DNA of 64,000 nucleotides, taken from Indolivaga macrotermitis. GTDB taxonomy: Bacteria; Bacteroidota; Bacteroidia; Bacteroidales; Dysgonomonadaceae. The translations under genes were made by a program, and so were the position numbers. Within the stretch, counting starts at the first letter, position 1. The number at the start of each line of letters is the position of its first letter. Shown here in pieces: positions 17,163 through 24,789 of this stretch. The stretch is from contig NZ_FQUC01000007.1 of assembly GCF_900128985.1 (NCBI RefSeq), forward strand, positions 1 through 64,000, given 5' to 3'. Under the pieces are notes generated by a model. That model searched no databases and was not told the DNA's origin. It saw only the letters and a program-made list of their open reading frames with translations.

Positions 17163-17185
17163 CAAAACCAATTTGAGAAAGGGGC

Positions 17186-17260
17186 ATGAAAGTAAGAGTA
17201 TTCAGGTTGCAAACTGGAAATTTTTATTTCTGCGAAGTACAAGCAGATAGTGCCCCGTGA
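17186..17260 (+). CDS. Possible 24-residue peptide gene within a structured region
   Basis: ATG 17186, preceded by the purine-rich GAGAAAGGGG, opens a frame M-K-V-R-V-F-R-L-Q-T-G-N-F-Y-F-C-E-V-Q-A ending at TGA 17258-17260. The start and stop regions also pair with each other (GGGGCA 17181-17186, TGCCCC 17251-17256), which could hide the start codon. It might instead be only a non-coding hairpin. The rest of 17261-17535 contains a small hairpin (about 17265-17282), a terminator and no other gene. Confidence 0.3.
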   Translation: MKVRVFRLQTGNFYFCEVQADSAP

Positions 17261-17316
17261 TGAATATAGAGAGCAGCTCTATTTAACTGCATTGTAATTT
17301 AACCATAATGCCAATT

Positions 17317-17346
17317 GCCCCGAGGATATTCTTCGGGGCTTTATTA
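17317..17346 (+). terminator. Intrinsic terminator after the fibre/tRNA-like region
   Basis: GCCCCGA (17317-17323) pairs with TCGGGGC (17333-17339), followed by TTTATTAT. It ends the transcript carrying the fibre gene and tRNA-like element, about 190 bases before the portal gene. Confidence 0.8.
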
Positions 17347-17535
17347 TGCTCTAATACATTCCTGTCTTACCATTTTTTTTAAGTTTTGAAGTTTATATGG
17401 ACCAAATTACAATAAAACATTCTATTTACTCCTGTATTTTGAAATAAATCCTATGGCACCGATGAAGCTTTAATTCTAATAGGAAAAAAGAACCCAACTT
17501 ATATATTAATGAAGTAAGTCATATAATATATTCAC

Positions 17536-18879
17536 ATGAGTAGAGTATTGTCATTTCGGAATCCATTTACAGTTGAAGGTATAAGAACTCCTATCTATAT
17601 TAAACAGATGCGAGATCAAGCCGCCTATTCTGGAAAAGATGTTGATGGGAATGATTGGTACTTAAATAAATTACTGTCTGAGTTTACGGGATTATCCCAT
17701 TATGCATCAAATAATAATAAGGTAGATTTTGATCTGTCTTTGGATGCTCATAAACGTATAGCTTTAACAGTATGTACTCCTTTGAGCACGGTTCTAAATA
17801 GATGCGGAAATCTTTCTAAAAATGGAAGGTTTTATATACAGGATAAAGATGGGAATGAGCCATCAACAAAAGAGGCAAAAAAAATCAGGGATTTATTGTT
17901 AAAGCCTAATTTATTTCAAAGTGGACGTCAATTTCTCAAGCAGGTAGAAATAACTCTTAAATTATTCGGATACTGTCCAATATTTACATTGAGAGCTACA
18001 TCAGGCAGTATACCCTTGTCAATGATGGTTATTCCTCCGGAGTTGTTTCATCAGAATACTACCGGAAAATTATGGATGCAATCTGACATCAGCGAAGTTA
18101 TAAATAAAACTTATATAGACTGGAATGGTAAAAATATAGATCTAGATGAAGAAGATTATTTCGTTATATCTGACTCAGAGATCGTATTTAATGGTGTAGA
18201 TTCTGATTTGGAATATCGATCAGAGAGCGATTCCCTTTCTCATTCAGTGAATAACTGGATGGCTCAAATTATCGGGCGTGGAACATTGATAAAACATGGA
18301 GGTCCTAAAGGTATCATCAGTAATGACGATAGTACTGAGTTCCAAAATGCAGCAATGACAAAAAATGATAAAGAAGAGCTGAATAATCTTTTTAAATCTA
18401 AATATGGAATTGTCAATAAGCTATTTTCTGTTTGGGTTACGCAGAAAAAAATAAAATGGACACCATTATCATTTGATGTAGGACAATTAAAACTTCATGA
18501 AGAAGATACTGCATGTCAATCATCGATATCTAATGCAATAGGATTAGATCCAAGCATGTTTTCTGCTGATAGTAAATATGACAATAAAGATGCAGCTAAA
18601 AAATCGGCATACCAAGATTTAATAATACCAGATTCAGAGAACATATCAGAAACATTAACTGAGGCGCTTTGCCCTGATGGTCTTTTTATAAAGATTGACT
18701 ATTCACATGTTGCATGTCTGCAAATCGATAAGCAAGCTGAATCATCAACCCTAGTTAAAGTATCTACCTCTTTTGTAAATCTGGTAAATAACGGACTGAT
18801 AAGTAAAGATGAAGCTCGTATTGAATTATCAAAATATTTAGATATTAATCCTGCAAAAAAGATAGAAAATGAAAACTAA
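17536..18879 (+). CDS. Phage portal protein (HK97 family)
   Basis: 447 residues. Its place before a protease and capsid gene, its length, and features of the portal core fit: a K-R-I-A-L-T-V-C-T-P-L-S start, the T-L-K-L-F-G-Y-C-P segment, a clip/stem region, and I-G-L-D-P-S-M-F with a C-terminal helix of paired acidic and basic residues. The portal forms the dodecameric DNA channel at one capsid vertex. It overlaps the protease by 11 bases. Confidence 0.85.
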   Translation: MSRVLSFRNPFTVEGIRTPIYIKQMRDQAAYSGKDVDGNDWYLNKLLSEFTGLSHYASNNNKVDFDLSLDAHKRIALTVCTPLSTVLNRCGNLSKNGRFYIQDKDGNEPSTKEAKKIRDLLLKPNLFQSGRQFLKQVEITLKLFGYCPIFTLRATSGSIPLSMMVIPPELFHQNTTGKLWMQSDISEVINKTYIDWNGKNIDLDEEDYFVISDSEIVFNGVDSDLEYRSESDSLSHSVNNWMAQIIGRGTLIKHGGPKGIISNDDSTEFQNAAMTKNDKEELNNLFKSKYGIVNKLFSVWVTQKKIKWTPLSFDVGQLKLHEEDTACQSSISNAIGLDPSMFSADSKYDNKDAAKKSAYQDLIIPDSENISETLTEALCPDGLFIKIDYSHVACLQIDKQAESSTLVKVSTSFVNLVNNGLISKDEARIELSKYLDINPAKKIENEN

Positions 18880-19591
18880 TAAGCCTATTGGTAAACAATA
18901 TAAATCGATAGAAGTAAAAGATTATTCTTTCGATAAAGAGAGTAGAATCATAAGTGGGTATGCTGCCATATTCGGAAATGTAGATAAAGCTTATGATATG
19001 CTTATAAAAGGATGTTTCTCTAAATCAATAGCGGATAGAGGCCCGGATAGTAATGCCAATGATAAGATTGTATTCTTATGGATGCATAAGATGGATGAAC
19101 CGATAGCGCGCATTACTAAACTTATTGAAGATGATAAAGGACTTTATTTTGAAGCGAAAGTTGACCCTATTGAGTTGGGTGATCGCGCCTTAATTCAATT
19201 AGAATCAGGTTCAATAAATCAATTCTCATTTGGATATGAATATGTATGGAATAAATGTGAATGGATAGGAGATATATTCATGGTCAAAGAGGTTATCCTC
19301 TATGAAATCTCTGTTGTATCTATTGGGTGTAATGGAGAAACTGAATACTTGGGTCTTAAGTCTTCTGAAGATATAAATAATGCTCATGAAGAATTAATAT
19401 CAAAGATTACATCCGAGTTAAAGGACTTACCTATAAATAAAAAATCAGCTATTCAGGGATTATTCTCCAAAGCTTGGGCACTTGCTAAAGTTGAATCGGT
19501 AAATGAAACCAAAGGTTCTCAGAAGCCAGACAATGAAAGTCGAGCCGCCAAAGGAAATGGATTCTTCGAAGGCATAAAGTTTAATAATTAA
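18869..19591 (+). CDS. Prohead protease (HK97 gp4 family)
   Basis: 240 residues. The family motifs are S-G-Y-A-A-I-F-G-N-V-D near residue 30, the catalytic-His region F-L-W-M-H-K-M-D-E-P-I-A-R-I near 70-83, and S-Q-like Q-F-S-F-G-Y-E-Y with the nucleophilic Ser near 115-122. It would mature the capsid by clipping the major capsid N-terminal arm. The last 60 residues are linker-like and may act as scaffold. Confidence 0.85.
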   Translation: MKTNKPIGKQYKSIEVKDYSFDKESRIISGYAAIFGNVDKAYDMLIKGCFSKSIADRGPDSNANDKIVFLWMHKMDEPIARITKLIEDDKGLYFEAKVDPIELGDRALIQLESGSINQFSFGYEYVWNKCEWIGDIFMVKEVILYEISVVSIGCNGETEYLGLKSSEDINNAHEELISKITSELKDLPINKKSAIQGLFSKAWALAKVESVNETKGSQKPDNESRAAKGNGFFEGIKFNN

Positions 19592-19602
19592 AATTAAGTA
19601 GA

Positions 19603-20958
19603 ATGAAAATTATTGATTCATTAGACAAATCCAAGCTTACCGAAGACCAAGTTAAATTCTTCGAGGGGCTTGATGCATCCATTGAAAGTGCTATAGGCTC
19701 AGGTGTAAAAGAGTACTTAGGTGGAGAGATTGATCTGAAAGGCTTAGAAGCGAGATTTGATGCTGCCGAAAAGAAAATTGAAGAATTCGGTAAAAAAGAT
19801 TTCGGTGATAAGTTTGATAAGAAAGAGCTTGACGAACTGAAAGAAGAAGTAAATAAAACTTTGCTTCGCCTAAAAGCTGCTACGGAAGCCGGGAAAGATG
19901 GAAGTGTCAAGATTAAGAGTATTGATACACAAATCAGGGAACAGCTTGAAGGATTTATTGGAAAAGATTCACAAGGACGTGAAGTTGTAAATCTTAAGGG
20001 CGCATGTAAGGCATCCGATAATGGGAAAAGAAAACAATTTCGAATCTTTTTTGATCGTAAAGCAGCTGCACCTGTAACAACTTCGGGAGGTAATATTATC
20101 TCAGGAGTGGTAGTTGATCCATCTATTTCAGCTCCTGTAAGAGCAGAAAGCGATATCAGGGATTATGCAAGTGTTGCAACTATTGGGGCAAGATCTGTTA
20201 CATATGGCGAGTTGTATGACATCACAGGGGATGCTGCTTGGGTTCCTGAAGGTGGATTGAAACCGTCTATGACAGCAAAAGTAAGAGAGATAACCGTTAC
20301 CGCAGGTAAGGTTGCACTTACTGTTAAATTGACAGAGGAAACAATAACTGACCTACCGCAGCTTGTTGCTGAAATAAGAACTGAAATTATAAACAGAATA
20401 GGATTAGCCGAAGAAGAAGGTATTTTATTTGGAACTGGAGCTGATGGTGAAATATTAGGTGTATTCACTACAATTCCAGAATTTACATTAACTGGATTAT
20501 CTGTTGATAAACCTAACTACTTTGATGCAATCGTAGCTGCTTATACACAGGTTGTATCAGTATCCAAGATGAATTTCAGGCCTAATTTAGTTAGGGTAAA
20601 TCCTATTGATCTGGCCAACATGAATCTGACAAAGGATGTAAATGGACAGTACCTATTCCCTCCTTTCTCTTTGGGTAACGGTGAAATAATATCTGGACTT
20701 CGTATTGTTCCTTCTCCAAGCGTTGATCAGGGATTCTTTTTTCTTGGGGACTTCAGCTATTTGAATATCCGTGACTATATCAGTCTTACCATTGAGATCG
20801 GATGGGAAAACGACGACTTTACTAAGAACATGGTTACTATGATTGGTGAAAAGCGTCTCTTAGCGTATATCAAGTCGAACTATCTGATTGCTTTTGTGAA
20901 AGGAGAATATACATCTATCATGGAAGCTATTGAAACTCCGGAAACAGTAACTACATAA
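19603..20958 (+). CDS. Major capsid protein (HK97 fold)
   Basis: 451 residues. Residues 1-105 are a charged coiled coil, the scaffold-like delta domain removed by the protease. The HK97 core begins near residue 140 with I-I-S-G-V-V-V-D-P-S-I-S-A-P-V and contains the typical D-Y-A-S-V-A-T-I, G-L-A-E-E-E-G-I-L-F-G-T-G and C-terminal M-V-T-M-I-G-E-K-R-L-L-A-Y-I segments. Order portal-protease-capsid is canonical. Confidence 0.9.
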   Translation: MKIIDSLDKSKLTEDQVKFFEGLDASIESAIGSGVKEYLGGEIDLKGLEARFDAAEKKIEEFGKKDFGDKFDKKELDELKEEVNKTLLRLKAATEAGKDGSVKIKSIDTQIREQLEGFIGKDSQGREVVNLKGACKASDNGKRKQFRIFFDRKAAAPVTTSGGNIISGVVVDPSISAPVRAESDIRDYASVATIGARSVTYGELYDITGDAAWVPEGGLKPSMTAKVREITVTAGKVALTVKLTEETITDLPQLVAEIRTEIINRIGLAEEEGILFGTGADGEILGVFTTIPEFTLTGLSVDKPNYFDAIVAAYTQVVSVSKMNFRPNLVRVNPIDLANMNLTKDVNGQYLFPPFSLGNGEIISGLRIVPSPSVDQGFFFLGDFSYLNIRDYISLTIEIGWENDDFTKNMVTMIGEKRLLAYIKSNYLIAFVKGEYTSIMEAIETPETVTT

Positions 20959-20970
20959 TTTAAAAATGAT

Positions 20971-21204
20971 ATGAAAAGACCAGTAGTAAGCAAAGAAAAT
21001 GAAGCTAAAGGTATAAACATCAGTCTATCAGATGTTGTTGAAGTAACTTTCGTTAAAGATACCAGTTTCCATAAGAAAGGAGATAAAAAATATGTCTCAC
21101 TTCCAATCGCCTCAAAACTAAAAGCTCAGGGCAAAGTAAAAATAGAGGGTGAAGCAGCTGCCCAAGTGGAATCATTAGAGAAGAAAATCAAAGAGAAGAA
21201 ATGA
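20971..21204 (+). CDS. Small head protein
   Basis: 77 residues, basic, with a beta-rich middle (F-H-K-K-G-D-K-K-Y-V-S-L-P-I-A-S) and a charged helical end (A-A-Q-V-E-S-L-E-K-K-I-K-E-K-K). The pattern resembles small phage proteins that follow capsid genes, sometimes head fibres or decoration proteins. It overlaps the next start as ATGA. Confidence 0.55.
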   Translation: MKRPVVSKENEAKGINISLSDVVEVTFVKDTSFHKKGDKKYVSLPIASKLKAQGKVKIEGEAAAQVESLEKKIKEKK

Positions 21205-21746
21205 TCTTACTTGATAAGACATATTTCCAGGGAATCTTAAACCTTCCTAATATATCATACAATGATAGGGAAGGTTTGGGAAGCCTTATGCAATCAGTCG
21301 GAGAAAGTAACCTGAATTACTTCATTGCTAAATATGAGCCGGAATGCTTATCACTCATATTAGGAGAAGATTTATATAGTGCATTTATTGATGGCCTATA
21401 TGAAGATCCTAATAATGAGATATGGATAAATATGAAGGATGCCTTATTCAGGAAAGAAGGAAAATACGGTTTTTCACCGGTAGCTAACTATGTTTATTTC
21501 TATGCAATGAAAGATTCCAGAAGTAAAACAACTCCCAAGGGGGAAATATCGGAGGCATCTTCATTCTCAGAATCGAAAGACAATCAGTTTAAAATGATTA
21601 ATGCATGGAATGATATGTGTACTCAGGTATTCCGTTTTCGCAAAAACTTTCTATTAAAGAACTGGGCTGATTATAAAGTCTATGCTAATGGATTGGATGT
21701 AAGGATATGCGGCGTTTTTGAACCCATCAATGCTTTAGACATATGA
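21201..21746 (+). CDS. Head-tail connector-like protein
   Basis: 181 residues, largely helical, with an early Y-F-I-A-K-Y-E-P-E-C-L and later Y-V-Y-F-Y-A-M-K-D-S-R-S-K-T-T-P. Position immediately after the capsid block, length and helical content suit a gp6-type connector that extends the portal. Assignment is by position. It overlaps both neighbours by four bases. Confidence 0.55.
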   Translation: MILLDKTYFQGILNLPNISYNDREGLGSLMQSVGESNLNYFIAKYEPECLSLILGEDLYSAFIDGLYEDPNNEIWINMKDALFRKEGKYGFSPVANYVYFYAMKDSRSKTTPKGEISEASSFSESKDNQFKMINAWNDMCTQVFRFRKNFLLKNWADYKVYANGLDVRICGVFEPINALDI

Positions 21747-22384
21747 TCTTGTCGGTAAATAAAATAATAGGTTCGGCAGTATACAGGACAAAAGAGACAT
21801 TGAATAAGAATAAGTCTTTTATCGATGGTTTGTCTAAGTATGCGTATGTCGATGATTGCTTATTTGATGATGAGTTTCATTTGTGGTATTATCCGGGTAC
21901 TCCCGATGAGATATCGACTATACTAAATCAATTGAATAATATACCAGAAGGTCAGAAACTTAAATTCCCGGCTATAATCAATTACAACACATTTAAGCAG
22001 GTCAAGACCGACACAGGAACTTCTGTATATCTATCTATCGCTATTGTTGCCCGTACATTTAGTGAGTGGACAACCGGAGGTAGGGATAATAAGGTATTCG
22101 ATCCTGTTTTACGACCCGTTTATGAGGCATTCATTAAAAGCTTGAAACGTCGTTATGTTAGTTGGGGTGATGGATTTATAAAGCCTTCGCATGATTATTT
22201 TGAGGTTTTTACAACCGGTCAGAATAAAGAGGTTGTAGAGAATCGATATACGGATCATTTGGATGTGATTGAATTGCATAATCTGAAGTTAATTATCAAT
22301 GAAAGTGATTGTGAATCTTACAAAGAAGAAATAGAACTGGAGAACAAACTGGTTCTTGAAAATTTTAAAAATTTAATTCAATAA
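21743..22384 (+). CDS. Tail-terminator/connector-like structural protein
   Basis: 213 residues, mixed alpha/beta. The segment Y-L-S-I-A-I-V-A-R-T-F-S-E-W-T-T-G followed by F-D-P-V-L-R-P-V-Y-E-A-F-I-K-S-L fits a tail-terminator or tail-completion fold. It follows the connector and precedes the tail tube gene, which supports this job, but no decisive motif is visible. Confidence 0.5.
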   Translation: MILSVNKIIGSAVYRTKETLNKNKSFIDGLSKYAYVDDCLFDDEFHLWYYPGTPDEISTILNQLNNIPEGQKLKFPAIINYNTFKQVKTDTGTSVYLSIAIVARTFSEWTTGGRDNKVFDPVLRPVYEAFIKSLKRRYVSWGDGFIKPSHDYFEVFTTGQNKEVVENRYTDHLDVIELHNLKLIINESDCESYKEEIELENKLVLENFKNLIQ

Positions 22385-22388
22385 TACA

Positions 22389-23270
22389 ATGGCTATAATT
22401 GGAACAGTAGAGAGTACATGTATAGAGGAACCTCAAGTGTTCTCCGGAATAGAAAAGTGCTCCAAGAAAGAAGAATATACCGTAGGTATGTTCGTTACAG
22501 ATGATAAAGCTAGATTTCCGGCAGATAAAGCCTTATTTTTAGCTGAACTGGAAGCTAATATTAATTCGGGTAAATTAACCCCATTAAAAAGTTTCATTGA
22601 GAACACCATGAGTGGAGGTGATGTGGCAACAAATGAGATAGGTTTTGCGGGCCCTGTACCTTCAGGGTATAATGCACTAAATGAAACATATCGATTTGAG
22701 CCGGGATCGGGTGATTGCCTGTATAAGTCGCTTATGCCATTAAATCAGCAAAAGAAAAGGGTTATCCGCATAGATAAAGACGGTTATGTTTACGGAACTC
22801 TTATTCAGGAGGGTGATACTGCTTCATTTGCAGGATTCTCTTCTTATATTGTTATCAGCAGAACTAAAGCTACATCGAACACTGATGTATATAATCTTAG
22901 TTTAATCGTTTATTATGGGGTGAACTATAAAACGATAGAAGAACCAAACCTGCATGCCTTTGAACTGGGAGAGATACCTGACGGTATCGTAGGAGTTTCC
23001 CTTGAAAAGGGAACTACATCGGGAACTGCAAGAGTAGTATCGTCCTGCGGAGGTACTGATTATACATTGGAATATGGGGCTGAGTTCGCTGATGAATCCC
23101 TGTTTGCAGATAAAACGGGTGCCGCTCCTACTTCAGTCGCCTTTAACTCGACAACAGGATTGCTAACATTTACGCCGGTCGGTGAATATCGTATTCTTGA
23201 CGCAACATCTTTGGCTGCTAAGGATATCATAGGATTGGGTGGTGTGAATAAATACACTTCGCTGACATGA
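22389..23270 (+). CDS. Major tail tube-like protein
   Basis: 293 residues, beta-rich with few charged patches. The C-terminal 80 residues (V-S-L-E-K-G-T-T-S-G-T-A-R-V-V to the end) resemble an added Ig-like or spike domain. Position between connector genes and the tape-measure chaperones is where siphophages encode the tube protein. Role inferred from order and composition. Confidence 0.6.
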   Translation: MAIIGTVESTCIEEPQVFSGIEKCSKKEEYTVGMFVTDDKARFPADKALFLAELEANINSGKLTPLKSFIENTMSGGDVATNEIGFAGPVPSGYNALNETYRFEPGSGDCLYKSLMPLNQQKKRVIRIDKDGYVYGTLIQEGDTASFAGFSSYIVISRTKATSNTDVYNLSLIVYYGVNYKTIEEPNLHAFELGEIPDGIVGVSLEKGTTSGTARVVSSCGGTDYTLEYGAEFADESLFADKTGAAPTSVAFNSTTGLLTFTPVGEYRILDATSLAAKDIIGLGGVNKYTSLT

Positions 23271-23458
23271 AATTGACATATTCGAATGGCACTACAAGTA
23301 TATCTGACGATTTTATAAAGTCATTTAAGGGAGATAGGGATAAATTCCTGAAATGGGCGAAAGAGAGTCATAAAAATATACCTGAAGATTTATTGAGTGA
23401 TGCCTTCGATTCGGTTAGTCCTCCGAAGGTAAAGAAAGAGAAGAAGGGGGAGCAATAA
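23267..23458 (+). CDS. Small tail-region protein
   Basis: 63 residues: a short beta region, a helical stretch (F-I-K-S-F-K-G-D-R-D-K-F-L-K-W-A-K) and a basic tail ending K-K-E-K-K-G-E-Q. It overlaps the tube gene by ATGA. A terminator-like hairpin is embedded in its stop region. Confidence 0.5.
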   Translation: MKLTYSNGTTSISDDFIKSFKGDRDKFLKWAKESHKNIPEDLLSDAFDSVSPPKVKKEKKGEQ

Positions 23459-23472
23459 CAGCTCCCTTTTTT
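23448..23472 (+). terminator. Terminator-like hairpin inside the tail operon
   Basis: GGGAGC (23448-23453) pairs with GCTCCC (23461-23466) around AATAACA, followed by TTTTTT. The stem includes the stop codon of the preceding gene and lies 5 bases before the next start. It could reduce transcription of the genes downstream of the tube gene. Confidence 0.65.
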
Positions 23473-23476
23473 AATT

Positions 23477-24001
23477 ATGGGAACAGTCAAGCAAATACGG
23501 GATAGATACAGTGACGCCATTAAAGGCGTACATGAAGTTACCAAGAAGGTCGCTGATAGCAATAAGGATGTCCTGTTGTCATTAAACAGGGATCAGATGT
23601 TGTTAGGCAGGAATAAAGCCGGAGAAACATTTACTCCGGGTTATCTTAATGATCCGTATTTCAAAACTCCTGCAAGAGCTCAGGCATATAAGAAGATGAA
23701 GCAGGGATTAGAGCAGCAACATTCAAGCAGAATGAGGTTTTCCAATGTTCAGCTTTATCCGGATAAAAACAGTGATACGCCTAATCTTATTGTTACGGGT
23801 CCTTTTCAGGATTCCATGTTTATCACCGTTTCGGCAAGTGATTATTCTATAGGATCTACTTATGTGGATGCTTCGGATATTAATGCTAAATACAATAATG
23901 CCGTATTCGGGTTGGCTCCTAAATCGAAAGCATTCTTCTATAGAAACTGGATTCACCCGGCTATAATCAAGTATATCAAAGAAAAACTGAAGAAGAAATA
24001 A
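23477..24001 (+). CDS. Tail-completion-like structural protein
   Basis: 174 residues. A helical N-terminus (V-K-Q-I-R-D-R-Y-S-D-A-I-K-G-V) with motif L-S-L-N-R-D-Q-M-L-L-G-R-N is followed by a beta-rich part and a basic C-terminal helix. The pattern of a charged helix, then W-I-H-P-A-I-I-K-Y-I-K, resembles gp10-like tail-completion proteins and Bacteroidales phage proteins in this position. Moderate support only. Confidence 0.5.
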   Translation: MGTVKQIRDRYSDAIKGVHEVTKKVADSNKDVLLSLNRDQMLLGRNKAGETFTPGYLNDPYFKTPARAQAYKKMKQGLEQQHSSRMRFSNVQLYPDKNSDTPNLIVTGPFQDSMFITVSASDYSIGSTYVDASDINAKYNNAVFGLAPKSKAFFYRNWIHPAIIKYIKEKLKKK

Positions 24002-24002
24002 T

Positions 24003-24197
24003 ATGGGTTGTACGTGTATTAAAAGAAAGTCGGGACCTCTTGATAACATCAGACAGATGGCGGTGACCGAGGCTATAAACGATAAAACGAATTACATTAT
24101 CTATGAATTTGAAGGCACAGTTTACTATGATAAAGTCTCTTGTTGGCAAAAAGACGGCCAGCGGGGAGCAGTTAAAGAAATCGTATCACATCTATGA
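24003..24197 (+). CDS. Small Cys-containing tail-region protein
   Basis: 64 residues starting M-G-C-T-C-I-K-R-K. It overlaps the next gene by 71 bases in another frame. The place just before the tape measure is where tail assembly chaperones lie, but the shift between these two frames would be +1 or -2, and I see no clear slippery sequence. It is listed as a separate gene. Confidence 0.5.
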   Translation: MGCTCIKRKSGPLDNIRQMAVTEAINDKTNYIIYEFEGTVYYDKVSCWQKDGQRGAVKEIVSHL

Positions 24198-24789
24198 CCG
24201 ATGCGAAATTTGTCCTTTGCCGGTATATATCGATGTGGTATGTAATGATAACCTGAAAGCATTAATCATAAAAGGTAATGTTCCGGAGGATGTACTATCT
24301 GTTACACGCACCATGTTAACTGTAGAGTTTGCTGAACTATCAGGCAATACTCAGATGGCCGCAACGCTTAATGTGATAAGACAGATAAATCTAAGGAAGA
24401 TTCAGATTGAATGTTTGCGATTGTCGGCTAATCTTATTGCGGGTGGAAAATTCGAAGATGCGATTGAATATTTAAAGCCTTACCATATCAGAATCGATGA
24501 AAATCCGGATCAAAACGAAATAGACAGGGTTGTAAAACAGATAGAAGGCAAATTGAAAGGACGGATTGTATCCCTTCATGAATTATTGAAGAGATATGAG
24601 TCATTGTCATCTAAAACCGAAGGAGATAAGCCTAAGCCGGAATATTATACAGAAATGCTTATAGCTGTAAGTAAATATACAGGATTTCATCTACAAAAGG
24701 AGAAGCTTACTGTTTCGGAGTTTGCGATCTATCTTAAAAACTATAACCAATACATTGAAACATTAAATAAACAGAGTCATGGCAGATAA
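24127..24789 (+). CDS. Tail assembly chaperone-like protein
   Basis: 220 residues if started at ATG 24127 (M-I-K-S-L-V-G-K-K-T-A-S); ATG 24103 is an alternative. Mostly helical, with a Cys pair (Y-D-R-C-E-I-C-P-L) and a long helical region ending in a Tyr-rich repeat. Position directly before the tape-measure gene, which it overlaps by 11 bases, supports a chaperone role. Confidence 0.5.
   Translation: MIKSLVGKKTASGEQLKKSYHIYDRCEICPLPVYIDVVCNDNLKALIIKGNVPEDVLSVTRTMLTVEFAELSGNTQMAATLNVIRQINLRKIQIECLRLSANLIAGGKFEDAIEYLKPYHIRIDENPDQNEIDRVVKQIEGKLKGRIVSLHELLKRYESLSSKTEGDKPKPEYYTEMLIAVSKYTGFHLQKEKLTVSEFAIYLKNYNQYIETLNKQSHGR

Noticed and set aside
14657-17535. Diversity-generating retroelement acting on the fibre
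   Set aside because: No reverse transcriptase gene and no template/variable repeat pair could be found in the window.
24003-24789. Programmed frameshift of tail assembly chaperones
   Set aside because: The two frames differ by +1/-2, not the usual -1, and no convincing slippery heptamer or downstream structure is visible in the 71-base overlap.
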